DNA from: Candidatus Moraniibacteriota bacterium
GTDB lineage: Bacteria; Patescibacteriota; Minisyncoccia; JAHIHE01; JAGLIN01
Reading direction: 5' to 3'
Assembly (NCBI GenBank): GCA_030638895.1
Contig: DAOWDS010000029.1
Location: 1 to 40,357 of the forward strand
DNA length: 40,357 bases
The notes beneath the pieces are model-generated. The model made no database searches, had not been told where the DNA came from, and saw only the letters and a program-made list of their open reading frames with translations. This document shows positions 21,845 to 31,550 of the stretch, piece by piece. Within the stretch, counting starts at the first letter, position 1. Each line of letters opens with the position of its first letter. A program made the position numbers and the translations under genes.

Positions 21845-23656
21845 ATGAGAATCAATAAAAATTTATGGATTTCTGGAGGATATTACATAGATTTTGACGC
21901 TTATGAACAATTTCGCATTATCGGACCGAATAACCATCTTTATTGCGGGCTGATTGATATTCCAAGACATAAAATTACAATTAATGCAATAAAAGACAAG
22001 GATAATGTTTTGTATGTCAAAGGGCATTTTAACAGTCAAAAGGTAAATTTATATTATCCGGCAATGGACGACATGAGAACTGTCAGGGAAGAAATTGGCT
22101 CGGAAACTTTTTTACAAATTAGAGAAAATGTTTATGATCGGCTTGTCCCGCATTTTACAAGAAAATCAAAAAAAGACGGGAAAAATATTTTGAAATTTAA
22201 AAGAATGTACGGGAAAAAATATTATCAGACGATCTTTGAGTTTGATAACGATATTGAAATAAAAAAAATAAAAAAACCTTTTGCAGGTTTTGAATTAAGA
22301 GCTAAAGCAAAAAAAATATCTTTTACTATAAAAGCGAGCACCAATGATATAAACTATAATAAGATAAAAAAGGTTAGCTTAATTGATAAGAAAGATTTTA
22401 ATTTTCAAATTTTTGGAGATAAAAAAGATTTAATTGAAAAAATATGGTCTCAGACGGAGATTGAAATAAAACATTTGCTTGAATGGGAAAAAACTTCCGG
22501 TGATCGTTTTGGAACTATCTTTCCAAGAGACTGGATGGAGGCGGCGGATATAGGACATCATGATCTAATTTCCGAAGTCAAAAGCTATATGTATGAAGAG
22601 TCGTTAAAAAATGTAAATTCACGAGGGGAGGGATGGCATGAAGATGTAGTTGGGGAATTTAAATATGAGTATGAGATATCGGGGAAAGATATTTTAGACA
22701 GACATATGATTGATATTGAACCTCATTATTTAATGAATATTGAATATCTTTCTCAGGATTTTTGGCTCAAAAAAGAAAATAGAAAAAAAATGCATTTGGT
22801 GGCAAGGTATATTTTGCGACAGGCGAAAGCGAGGGGACATATTACATTCAAAAAAAACAATGATACGGGAAATTGGAGAGACAGCGGAGATGCTTTCAGA
22901 AAAGTTAGCGAAGTTATTGCGCCGTTTGATGTTAATGCTGTTTTTTATCCGAAAGCGCTTCAGTCTATAAAAGATAATTACAGAAAACTAGGATTTAAAG
23001 ATGATGAAATTTTAGGAATAAATAAAATATATCGCAAGTGGAAGAGCAAAAGAGATGAATATAAATTTAAAAACGAGGATGGGACAATGGCATATGCTCT
23101 CGCGCTTTATGGGATCACGGGAAAAGATGGAAAATTTGAGTATAAAAAAATGGCGTTGAATCATATTGATGAATCATATTTCTATACATATTGTGTTGGA
23201 GATAAAGAAGAGTTGAAAAGTTTTTGCGAGCGTCTTTTAAATCCGGATTATTTTTATACAAAATCAGGTCCGATTCTTGTCGCAAAAAAGAGTAAATATT
23301 TTTATTCGCCGCAAGAATATCACGGTTTGGTTATTTGGATCAAGCAAACCGCATTTGTTGTTTTGGGGCTTAGCAAGCATTTAAAACTTTCCATAATTGA
23401 AGGATGGCCTATTAGCACACAGCGGATAATTAAAGATACAATTTTGAAAATTACCGAGAATACATTAAATGCGGTAGAGCAAATGAGATCTATTCCTGAA
23501 GTTTATACTGATATTAATGGAAAACCGGTTCCATATTACGATTTGACTGGAAATAAAAACAAAGGAAGCGAAGTTCAGCTGTGGTCCGCGGTTGGAATTA
23601 GAAGAATTATAAGGAAATATTATGAATTATTAACTGATAAAATTTATGATATTTAG
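21845..23656 (+). CDS. (alpha/alpha)6-barrel glycoside hydrolase, probably glycogen-debranching type
   Basis: This 603-residue cytosolic protein has a beta-rich N-terminal domain (about 1-190) and a helical domain (about 195-600). The helical domain looks like the (alpha/alpha)6 toroid of amylo-1,6-glucosidase and related inverting glycosidases: FGTIFPRDWMEAADIGHHD near 222, GEGWHEDV, NWRDSGDAFRK near 343, PFDVNA and PQEYHGLVIWIKQTA. Acidic residues in FPRDW, HEDV and WRDSGD are likely in the active site. Because the neighbours are a starch synthase, a GH57 enzyme and a sugar kinase, removal of alpha-1,6 branches is the most economical role. The sequence is divergent, and a GH63- or GH15-like specificity cannot be excluded. 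The gene has its own promoter. Confidence 0.65.
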   Translation: MRINKNLWISGGYYIDFDAYEQFRIIGPNNHLYCGLIDIPRHKITINAIKDKDNVLYVKGHFNSQKVNLYYPAMDDMRTVREEIGSETFLQIRENVYDRLVPHFTRKSKKDGKNILKFKRMYGKKYYQTIFEFDNDIEIKKIKKPFAGFELRAKAKKISFTIKASTNDINYNKIKKVSLIDKKDFNFQIFGDKKDLIEKIWSQTEIEIKHLLEWEKTSGDRFGTIFPRDWMEAADIGHHDLISEVKSYMYEESLKNVNSRGEGWHEDVVGEFKYEYEISGKDILDRHMIDIEPHYLMNIEYLSQDFWLKKENRKKMHLVARYILRQAKARGHITFKKNNDTGNWRDSGDAFRKVSEVIAPFDVNAVFYPKALQSIKDNYRKLGFKDDEILGINKIYRKWKSKRDEYKFKNEDGTMAYALALYGITGKDGKFEYKKMALNHIDESYFYTYCVGDKEELKSFCERLLNPDYFYTKSGPILVAKKSKYFYSPQEYHGLVIWIKQTAFVVLGLSKHLKLSIIEGWPISTQRIIKDTILKITENTLNAVEQMRSIPEVYTDINGKPVPYYDLTGNKNKGSEVQLWSAVGIRRIIRKYYELLTDKIYDI

Positions 23657-23681
23657 TTATAAAGATTTACATGTTTAATAT

Positions 23682-23789
23682 TTTAGAGGGGTCCAGCCCC
23701 TCCGCGCCAGCCTTTTATTTAAAGTATTCTTTGGCGCATAATGATGACTGTAATATATAATTAAAATACATAGGGACTAGACCTCTAAA
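23682..23789. repeat. Palindromic (REPIN/MITE-like) element
   Basis: The ends TTTAGAGGGGTCCAGCCCCT and AGGGACTAGACCTCTAAA are inverted copies with two mismatches and one gap. A nested inner stem (GCGCCAG ... TTGGCGC) lies inside. The element is about 108 bp and fills most of the 161-base gap before the ROK kinase. It is markedly richer in G+C than its surroundings. Confidence 0.65.
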
Positions 23790-23817
23790 CGCATAACAAT
23801 TAAGTATCTATATCACT

Positions 23818-24708
23818 ATGAAAAAATTAAAAAGAGCTCTTGCATTTGACATAGGCGGGACGAAAATTGCCAGCGGGATTATTGAATTTGAGAAAAATAG
23901 TTATAAAATTTTTGATTACCAAAAAATAAAAACTCCAAAAAAGAAAAAAGAGGTAATTCAAAAATTAATAGAGCTAATAATTTATTATAAAAAAGACAAT
24001 GATTTTGAAAAAATTGGAATTGCTACATTAGGAAGAGTTGATAATAAAAATGGAATTGTTATACGAGCAGGCAATTTAAAGGGCTGGGAAAATATAAAAT
24101 TAAAAAAAATAATTAAAAAAATAACCAACGAAGAAGTAAAAATTGATAATGATGTAAAATGTTTTGCTTTGGCTGAAAATGTTTTTGGGAGAGTGAAAAA
24201 TTATCACAACATTGCCTATCTTGCAATTGGAACAGGAATTGGAGGAGCAATTGAATTTGACAATAAATTGTATCGCGGGGAAAATAATATTGCTGGAGAA
24301 TTTGGGCACATGATTGTTGATTTTAATGGAAAAAAATGTGCTTGTGGAAATAAGGGTTGTTGGCAGCAATATGTATCAGGAAAAGCTATCGAAAAATTAT
24401 ATTTTGAACTTTATAGAGAAAAAAAAATGGCAAAAGAAATCGCGATTGATTCGACTAGGGGTGCTAAAAAAGATAAGAAAATCATAAAAGAAGCTAGCAA
24501 ATTTCTTGCAGTAGGCTTAGTAAATATTATTAATACCATAAATCCGGAAGCTATAGTTATTGGAGGAAGCGTTGTAAGGCAGGGTGAAATTTTGAAGTTA
24601 GCAAAAAAAAAGGCATTAAAAACAGTTTTAATACCAGGGAGAAAAACAAAAATATTAAAATCTAGACTAGGGAATGAAGCCACTTTAGTCGGCGCGGGGT
24701 TGTTGTGA
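23818..24708 (+). CDS. ROK family sugar kinase (glucokinase-like)
   Basis: This 296-residue ROK protein would phosphorylate free glucose or a related hexose released by the glucan-degrading enzymes upstream. The ATP site DIGGTKIASG lies at residues 10-19. The catalytic pair is in VKIDNDVKC, with D112 the likely general base. LAIGTGIGGA and the substrate/zinc segment GEFGHM...CACGNKGCWQ follow. The family's usual CxCGxxGCxE motif is complete for zinc (three cysteines and the upstream His), with Gln in place of the last Glu. There is no DNA-binding domain, so it is a kinase and not a ROK repressor. It closes the glucan cluster and ends in TGA. Confidence 0.9.
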   Translation: MKKLKRALAFDIGGTKIASGIIEFEKNSYKIFDYQKIKTPKKKKEVIQKLIELIIYYKKDNDFEKIGIATLGRVDNKNGIVIRAGNLKGWENIKLKKIIKKITNEEVKIDNDVKCFALAENVFGRVKNYHNIAYLAIGTGIGGAIEFDNKLYRGENNIAGEFGHMIVDFNGKKCACGNKGCWQQYVSGKAIEKLYFELYREKKMAKEIAIDSTRGAKKDKKIIKEASKFLAVGLVNIINTINPEAIVIGGSVVRQGEILKLAKKKALKTVLIPGRKTKILKSRLGNEATLVGAGLL

Positions 24709-24728
24709 TTTATTAATTATGGAAACAT

Positions 24729-25391
24729 ATGAAAATAGAAGAGTATTATAATACTAATCAAAAATCCAATAATGAGGATATGCGACGTGAATTGACAAAG
24801 AGCGAAAAATATAGAAAAAGAACAATGGAATTAAGGCGTGATCATGCAAAAACCATAGACAAGCTAATACAAATTGCTCAAGACGCAGGATTTGAAAAAT
24901 TGTATATTAAACCTTTTTATTGTTCTGGAAATATAGAAGTTGATTCTGAAATTAGCAGGCAAGCTGTTTTATTTTCTGAAGATGGTTTAGAAAATCATGA
25001 GATACTTGCTAAAATTGATAACAAATTTGCTTTAAATGGTGCAAGATTAATGATGTTGCATGAAAAACAACATTTTGAAGGACCTGCTGATAAAATGTTT
25101 AACGATTATATAGAAGAAGCAATTGAGTCTCAGACTAATTTACAAATGATTAATAAAAATAGTAAAGATTTTCAAGATTTAATTAGCGCGATAGCTATGG
25201 ATTCGGTATATACTGATATTATTTATAATGGAATGGAATGTTTAAAAGGAGGTGAACAATATGTTTTTTATGAAAAAAATTATAATTTTTTAAATTCTAA
25301 TATTATAGACAAGATACTAAAAAAAGAAAGTGAAATTAGAAAAGCATTATTGAGAAAGTATAATAAGTTTTTAGAAAATCAAAAAAAATAA
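24729..25391 (+). CDS. Orphan HEXXH protein, putative small metallopeptidase
   Basis: I do not recognise this 220-residue protein as a named family. It carries MMLHEKQHFEG (residues about 113-123), a HEXXH zinc-peptidase signature, with acidic residues about 18-20 positions later (YIEEAIES) that could supply the third ligand as in gluzincins. The N-terminus is basic and helical. There is no signal peptide or membrane helix, so it would act inside the cell. It starts 20 bases after the ROK kinase and ends before a clear terminator, so it is probably the last gene of that transcript. A HEXXH match occurs by chance in some proteins, but the flanking hydrophobic residues (ARLMML before the His) fit a real zincin helix. 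Confidence 0.6.
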   Translation: MKIEEYYNTNQKSNNEDMRRELTKSEKYRKRTMELRRDHAKTIDKLIQIAQDAGFEKLYIKPFYCSGNIEVDSEISRQAVLFSEDGLENHEILAKIDNKFALNGARLMMLHEKQHFEGPADKMFNDYIEEAIESQTNLQMINKNSKDFQDLISAIAMDSVYTDIIYNGMECLKGGEQYVFYEKNYNFLNSNIIDKILKKESEIRKALLRKYNKFLENQKK

Positions 25392-25439
25392 GTTAAATAA
25401 GTTTTTCATATCACAAAGAAAAATTTTATATAAATATAA

Positions 25440-25467
25440 AATAATCCGCTTTAGCGGATTATTTTTA
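25440..25467 (+). terminator. Rho-independent terminator after the glucan cluster
   Basis: A perfect hairpin AATAATCCGC-TTTA-GCGGATTATT is followed by TTTATT. It lies 48 bases after the stop of the HEXXH gene and separates the plus-strand operon from the convergent reductase gene. The A-rich 5' side could let it work in both directions. Confidence 0.85.
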
Positions 25468-25518
25468 TTAAGCTATTGTAAAAATATTATTAGATTTTAA
25501 TTAATAATTTATTTTTAA

Positions 25519-25546
25519 CACTATGATACTATGTAGTATCATAGTG
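25519..25546. repeat. Perfect 28-base palindrome between convergent genes
   Basis: CACTATGATACT and its exact reverse complement AGTATCATAGTG flank a four-base centre. It lies 25 bases beyond the stop of the minus-strand reductase. There is no U-tract on the minus-strand side, so it is at best a weak terminator. A protein-binding site is also possible. Confidence 0.7.
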
Positions 25547-25570
25547 CGGAATAAGTTTCTTTATTAGCTT

Positions 25571-26110
25571 TTAAAAACTATGGGACCAATAAACGTGTTT
25601 TTTATAATCATCATGCAAAGCATAAATGCTCTTAATAACTTTAATATCCAAGCATTCGCAAAAATATCCCATAGATTTGAGGCATCTTTTTGCGCACTCT
25701 TTTTCTTGATCATGTCGAAGGCATTTTCCGTTTTTATCAAATTTAAGCATATTTTTAAATCCTCCAGAAGCAAGTAAGACAGCTTTTTTATCTTTGAGCT
25801 TTTTTGAAAAATAAAAAGGCAAACATCGGTCCATAAAATTTTTCATCAATCCTGAAACATTGTGGAAATAGGTTGGGCTGGCAAAGACAATAATGTCCGC
25901 ATTCTCTAGTTTTTTGCATATTTTTTGCATATCATCTTTGATTTTGCATTCAAAAGTTGTATGGCAATTCCTACAGTCATTACAGGGTTTTATGTCTTTA
26001 TCTTTTAATAAAATAATTTCATAATCAAAACCCGTTTTTTTAAAAACGGTTTTTGTCATATTATATGTATTTTTTATTCGCGGACTGCCGACTATGCCTA
26101 TTGCTTTCAT
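25571..26110 (-). CDS. Flavodoxin-fold NAD(P)H-dependent FMN reductase
   Basis: This 179-residue protein of the NADPH-dependent FMN reductase/iron-sulfur flavoprotein group begins with AIGIVGSPRIKNTYN, the phosphate-binding loop for FMN. PCNDCRNCHTTFECKIKDDM is the cysteine-rich segment usual in this subgroup. ADIIVFASPTYFHNVSGLMKNFMDR is the flavin-contact region. Extra cysteines in the C-terminal part (KCLRH, ECAKRCL, CECLD) might hold a metal or take part in thiol redox chemistry. It reduces small molecules or quinones with NAD(P)H; the substrate is unknown. It is monocistronic on the minus strand, convergent to the glucan cluster, with the palindromic element 26138-26222 just upstream of its start. 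Confidence 0.85.
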   Translation of the reverse strand: MKAIGIVGSPRIKNTYNMTKTVFKKTGFDYEIILLKDKDIKPCNDCRNCHTTFECKIKDDMQKICKKLENADIIVFASPTYFHNVSGLMKNFMDRCLPFYFSKKLKDKKAVLLASGGFKNMLKFDKNGKCLRHDQEKECAKRCLKSMGYFCECLDIKVIKSIYALHDDYKKHVYWSHSF

Positions 26111-26137
26111 GGTGAGGATTTAAATTATGTTAACTGC

Positions 26138-26222
26138 GTTGGCTCCAGCCTCCTGACTGGAGCCTCTTGTTAAGTCTCATTGTAATTTATATAAAGTTCC
26201 AGTCAGGAGACACGGGACCAAC
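26138..26222. repeat. Inverted REP pair (REPIN-like) beside the RAYT relic
   Basis: The left arm GTTGGCTCCAGCCTCCTGAC and the right arm, ending AGACACGGGACCAAC, are inverted versions of each other over about 27 bases. Each is also partly self-complementary (CTCCAG ... CTGGAG). The right arm closely matches the single copy at 26793-26819 on the other side of the transposase relic. Confidence 0.75.
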
Positions 26223-26225
26223 ATA

Positions 26226-26766
26226 TTAAACAATCCTATCAACAACAATCACAGAATTATCATTCAGCAAATAATTTCTTGCGGATAAATATAGCCAATC
26301 CTCTAGTCTTATAACATAGCCTTTTTAACTGGATTATTATGGATATAGTTAAGCTTTTGTAAAAAGAATTTCTCTGATTCTATTGTTTCTGGATAGTTTT
26401 CTCTTTGCCAGATTTGAAAGGAAGTATTTTTCTTTTTAGAATAAAAGCTTTTTGTTAAAGCTGAGATATATTTTCGATTATCTTTTTCTAACAACTTTTT
26501 TGTTTGAGAAGTGGTAAACTTTTTAAATGACGCAATTATATCTTCTAAAAAATAGTTTTTTTAGCTGATACCAGACAATGAACACGATTAGTCATAATTA
26601 CAAATCCATACAAAAGCAATCCCTGGTTTTTCTGGCAGTATTTAAAAGTGTTTAGTATTAAATCAAAATATTCAGATTTTGTAAAAATATCAATCCATTC
26701 TATTGTCGTAAAAGTTAGAAAATGGATTTTGTTTTTGTTTTCTTTGTTTATTTTTGGTGTTGGCAC
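26226..26766 (-). pseudogene. Broken REP-associated tyrosine transposase (RAYT, Y1/IS200-like)
   Basis: Reading on the minus strand, the first piece (26766-26545) holds FLTFTTIEWIDIFT and YGFVIMTNRVHCLV. The next frame gives LEDIIASFKKF and the tracked 26494-26309 piece with FQIWQRENY and LNYIHNNPV. A third frame gives EDWLYLSARNYLLND to a TAA at 26226. Together these form one Y1-transposase-like RAYT interrupted by two frameshifts, the first at a run of seven A. The HUH metal motif (normally NHVH) reads NRVH, a single transition away, so the protein would be inactive even if the frame were restored. The candidate catalytic Tyr in RENY remains. RAYTs mobilise REP palindromes, and matching palindromes flank this relic on both sides. 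Confidence 0.8.
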
Positions 26767-26792
26767 AGATATGATTTATGTTTTTCACAAGT

Positions 26793-26819
26793 GGCTCTAG
26801 TCAGGAGACTTGAGCCAAC
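26793..26819. repeat. Single REP-like arm flanking the RAYT relic
   Basis: GGCTCTAGTCAGGAGACTTG...CCAAC matches the right arm of the 26138-26222 element (CCAGTCAGGAGAC...CCAAC) in the same orientation. It lies between the start of the RAYT relic and the end of tyrS. Confidence 0.7.
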
Positions 26820-26843
26820 GAAGTTTAGCAATGCAACAATTCA

Positions 26844-28031
<1,188 letters not shown>

Positions 28032-28241
28032 AATATTGATTTTTAGCTAAGTTAAATTGATGCTAATAATTTCAATCTACCATAATTAACCAGCTTTCAC
28101 AAGAAAAAATAACTAGCTTGTCCTTTTCAAATATCCAAATTATGTCTATAATATATCAGTATAAAGTAGTTAGTAAGCATTAAGCAAAATTAGAACATAG
28201 CTTGATATTAAACACTATGGCAGTGTTATACTAAACTTTCC
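28032..28241. other. Intergenic region between divergent tyrS and PBP genes
   Basis: No ORF, tRNA or riboswitch-like structure was recognised. TyrS transcription should start here on the minus strand, but no convincing -35/-10 pair was found. In particular I see no T-box-like stem or ACC-bearing antiterminator. Confidence 0.4.
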
Positions 28242-28348
28242 TGTCATTCTGAACTTGTTTCAGAATCTATTGTATACTACGTTTATCTTTAAAATAGACA
28301 AATATAATTTTGATTGGACGAAAATCCTGAAATAAATTCAGGATGACA
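28242..28348. repeat. Palindromic (REPIN/MITE-like) element, GTCATTCTGAA family
   Basis: The two 25-base ends TGTCATTCTGAACTTG... and ...ATTCAGGATGACA are inverted copies with four mismatches. Each end is itself a hairpin (TTCTGAAC..GTTTCAGAA; CCTGAA..TTCAGG). The total is 107 bp, with an AT-rich core and no ORF. This is the structure of a REP doublet. Confidence 0.75.
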
Positions 28349-28397
28349 ATGTTATTTCGTAATTTAAGGTAATATACTAAATACTAAACACCAACTA

Positions 28398-31385
28398 ATG
28401 CCAATAAGAAAGAAATATAGAGTGAAAAGTTCAAGCGTTAGAAAAAAAGAAGTCGCTAGAAAAAGGCGGACAGGCTTTAGGTTGCCAAGATTTACTAAAA
28501 TAAGGCCAAAAAAGAGATTAATTAAGAAAAGCGCGACTCCGTCTTTGCTTAGAAAGTTGTATAACTGCATAAAATCAAAAAAGAAAAAAAGTGGATTAAA
28601 AAAAACCTATAAAGCGGTTTTAAGACTGGCAATTTTATTTTCAGTTGTTGGGATAATTGGATTGATCGGAGTTTTTATCTATTTTTCAAAAGACATACCA
28701 AATCCGGACAAAATTGTTGATCGTAGCGTCGCGGAGTCTACAAAAATTTACGATCGCACTGGAGAACATCTTTTATATGAGATACATGGCGAAGAGAAAA
28801 GGACAATTGTCGGGCTTGATCAGGTTTCAAAAAATCTTATAAACGCAACGATTGCCACTGAAGACCAGGATTTTTACAAGCATCATGGCGTTGATTTTCG
28901 CGGAATAGCAAGAGCAATATATAAGGACATAAGAAGCGGAGAAAAGCTTCAAGGGGGGTCAACAATAACCCAGCAATTGATAAAAAATTCAATTTTAACT
29001 TCAGAAAGGACTTTTACAAGAAAAATAAAGGAAATAATTTTGGCGATTGAAACTGAACAAAAATTTAGCAAAGATGAAATTCTTGAAATGTATCTAAATC
29101 AAATTCCTTATGGATCTAACGCATATGGCATTGAAGCCGCTTCGCAGACCTTTTTTGAAAAATCTGCTAAAGATCTTGACGTTTCAGAAGCGGCTTTGCT
29201 TGCTGGCCTTCCCAAAGCTACGACTTATTATTCTCCGTATGGCGCGCATCCAGAAGCGCTGAAATCACGCTATAAAAACATCATTAACCAAATGAAGAAT
29301 GAGGGATATATAAGCGAAGAGGAAGCTAAACAAGCAGAAGAAGTTGAAATATTAAAAAAGATAAAACCATTTAGGGAAGATATAAAAGCGCCTCATTTCG
29401 TGATGTATGTTCGCCAGCAGCTTGCTGATGAATTTGGAGAAGAAAAGATTGAAAAAGGAGGGCTTAAAGTTTATACCACGCTTGATTATGATATGCAATT
29501 GATTGCCGAAAATGTTGTCAAAAAGGGGGCTGAGAAAAATTCTCAAAATTATAACGCGCGCAATGCAGCTTTAGTTGCTATTAATCCAAAGTCAGGACAA
29601 ATTTTGTCTATGGTCGGAAGCAAAGATTATTTTAATATGGAAGAAGATGGGAATGTGAATGTTGCAACTTCTAATCGTCAGCCAGGATCGTCTTTTAAGC
29701 CTTTTGTTTATGCTACGGCTTTTGGCAAAGAATACACTCCGGACACTATTCTTTTTGACGTTCAAACTAATTTTGGAAAAGACGGAAGCGGAAAAGACTA
29801 TGTTCCACAAAATTATAATTTTAGTTTTTCAGGACCAGTAACTATGAGATCTGCTCTAGCGCGGTCTTTAAATATTCCCGCTGTAAAAACATTATATTTA
29901 ACTGGAATTAATGATAGTATTCAAACAGCTCATAATTTGGGGATTTCCACTCTTAATAATCCGGAAAATTATGGATTATCACTGGTGCTTGGAACTGGAG
30001 AAGTAAAATTATTAGATATAGTTTCAGCTTATGGAGTTTTTGCAAATGACGGAAAAAGAAATTTTGCTGTTTCTGTTTTAAAAATAGAAGATGCAAATGG
30101 AAATATTTTAAAAGAATTTGAAGCAAATGAAAAACAAGTATTAGATATGGAAGTTGCGAGAAATATAAACAGTATATTATCTGATAATATTGCCAGAGCT
30201 CCGACGTTTGGGTCAGAAAGCAAATTATATCTTGACGAAAGGCCCGTGGCAGCCAAGACTGGGACAACAAGTGATTATAAGGACGGATGGACCGTAGGAT
30301 ATACTCCGAGTTTAGTGGCGGGAGTTTGGGCTGGGAACAATAAAGGCGAAAAAATGAAAAAAGGAGGAGGAATAACGGTAGCCGCTCCTATTTGGAATGA
30401 TTTTATGTATAAGGTTTTAGCGCTTGATTCAATTGAAAATTTTTCTGCTCCCGATAAAATTAAAACTGGAAAAACTGTTTTAGATGGAAATTATAAAAAT
30501 GAAGTAATTGTTAAAATTGACAAGGCTTGCGGAGATAAGCTTGCCAGCGAGCTTACGCCAGAAAATCAAATAGAAAAGAAAACCTATATAGAAGTTCATA
30601 ATATATTAAATTATGTCAAAAAGGACGATCCGCGCGGTGATTATCCTGAAAATCCAAGCAAAGATCCAAATTTTTCAAATTGGGAAGATGCTATTTTGAA
30701 ATGGGCAGCGGAAAATGCTGAAGAAGTGAATGTTAATCTTCCTATGGAAGTTTGTTCAGTAAGAGAAGACGATAAAATGCCAATTTTAAAAATCTCGTCT
30801 CCTCAAAACAACCAGATAATAAAGGCAGGCAAACTAGCCATAAAAGCAGAAGCTTCTACTGTTTTTGGCTTAAAACAGTTGGATTTTTATTTTGATGATG
30901 TTTTAATAGGGGTCGGAAAAACTTCTCCTTATGAGGTTTCTTATAAATTGCCAGCTGGAACTAAAGATGGCATACACACTGTTATAATCAGAGCTTATGA
31001 TAAAATAGACAATTCAGTTCAAAAAAACATATCAGTGATTGTAAGCAATAACAATATATCTTTATATTTAAAGCCCATACTAGACATCGATTTTCCATTT
31101 ATTATGAATGTTGCAACTTCAGGATTAGACGTAGAAAAAGTTTATTTTTATTATCAACTAGACAGCATATATGATGCTGATATGAATTTAATCAAAAAGC
31201 CTGGCTCAAAACAAGAAATAGGATCAGCCAAATTTTCCATTCCAGGCGAAAGCAATCTATATCAGATATTATGGGAAGAAGATAAACAATATTTTATTTC
31301 TGGAAAGTATAAGATTTTTGCTGTAATGGAAGATAAAAACGGAAAAACATACGAAAGCAACAAGAGATTTGTGGAAGTTAAATAG
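28398..31385 (+). CDS. Class A penicillin-binding protein (PBP1A/1C-like) with C-terminal Ig-like domain
   Basis: This bifunctional peptidoglycan synthase has 995 residues. A strongly basic cytoplasmic tail (1-70) precedes one membrane helix (about 72-92). The GT51 glycosyltransferase follows, with ATEDQDFY (catalytic E155), QGGSTITQQLIKN and RKIKEIILAIE. The transpeptidase domain has SxxK at S431-K434 (GSSFKP), SLN in ARSLNIPA and KTGTT at 620-624. After it come a linker and, at about 790-890, an Ig-like domain (ISSPQNNQIIKAG), then a further beta-rich end. The neighbour two genes on is an alpha-2-macroglobulin. In proteobacteria such macroglobulins pair with PbpC, so this PBP may be the functional counterpart, although its domain set is PBP1A-like. 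All catalytic motifs are intact. The start lies 50 bases after the repeat element. Confidence 0.93.
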   Translation: MPIRKKYRVKSSSVRKKEVARKRRTGFRLPRFTKIRPKKRLIKKSATPSLLRKLYNCIKSKKKKSGLKKTYKAVLRLAILFSVVGIIGLIGVFIYFSKDIPNPDKIVDRSVAESTKIYDRTGEHLLYEIHGEEKRTIVGLDQVSKNLINATIATEDQDFYKHHGVDFRGIARAIYKDIRSGEKLQGGSTITQQLIKNSILTSERTFTRKIKEIILAIETEQKFSKDEILEMYLNQIPYGSNAYGIEAASQTFFEKSAKDLDVSEAALLAGLPKATTYYSPYGAHPEALKSRYKNIINQMKNEGYISEEEAKQAEEVEILKKIKPFREDIKAPHFVMYVRQQLADEFGEEKIEKGGLKVYTTLDYDMQLIAENVVKKGAEKNSQNYNARNAALVAINPKSGQILSMVGSKDYFNMEEDGNVNVATSNRQPGSSFKPFVYATAFGKEYTPDTILFDVQTNFGKDGSGKDYVPQNYNFSFSGPVTMRSALARSLNIPAVKTLYLTGINDSIQTAHNLGISTLNNPENYGLSLVLGTGEVKLLDIVSAYGVFANDGKRNFAVSVLKIEDANGNILKEFEANEKQVLDMEVARNINSILSDNIARAPTFGSESKLYLDERPVAAKTGTTSDYKDGWTVGYTPSLVAGVWAGNNKGEKMKKGGGITVAAPIWNDFMYKVLALDSIENFSAPDKIKTGKTVLDGNYKNEVIVKIDKACGDKLASELTPENQIEKKTYIEVHNILNYVKKDDPRGDYPENPSKDPNFSNWEDAILKWAAENAEEVNVNLPMEVCSVREDDKMPILKISSPQNNQIIKAGKLAIKAEASTVFGLKQLDFYFDDVLIGVGKTSPYEVSYKLPAGTKDGIHTVIIRAYDKIDNSVQKNISVIVSNNNISLYLKPILDIDFPFIMNVATSGLDVEKVYFYYQLDSIYDADMNLIKKPGSKQEIGSAKFSIPGESNLYQILWEEDKQYFISGKYKIFAVMEDKNGKTYESNKRFVEVK

Positions 31386-31400
31386 ATATTGAAAATTAGG

Positions 31401-31513
31401 ATATTGTTCTACGGCGCTTTAGCGCACGGTTTGCGAGGTTTTAACCTCGCGAGATTGATATTATTCGTGAGGTTAAAACCTCACCGACCCTCAGCTAAAG
31501 CTGGGTAGAATAT
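31401..31513. repeat. Palindromic (REPIN/MITE-like) element
   Basis: The outer arms ATATTGTTCTACGGCGCTTT and AGCTAAAGCTGGGTAGAATAT are inverted relatives. Inside lie two near-identical palindromes, GCGAGGTTTTAACCTCGC and GTGAGGTTAAAACCTCAC, in opposite orientation. The whole ~113 bp could fold into one long hairpin or several. It lies directly between the PBP stop and the SGNH hydrolase and has no T-run. Confidence 0.75.
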
Positions 31514-31550
31514 TCACTTACTTATTTTTTAAATAAACTAAACAAAAAAC

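Noticed and set aside
22740-22970. 76-residue plus-strand ORF inside the debranching-type gene
   Set aside because: It is a shadow in another frame of a well-supported long gene, with no independent signals.
26545-26766. Programmed -1 frameshifting to produce an active RAYT
   Set aside because: The A7 run would allow it, but the HUH motif has lost a histidine and a second frameshift follows downstream, so decay is the simpler account.
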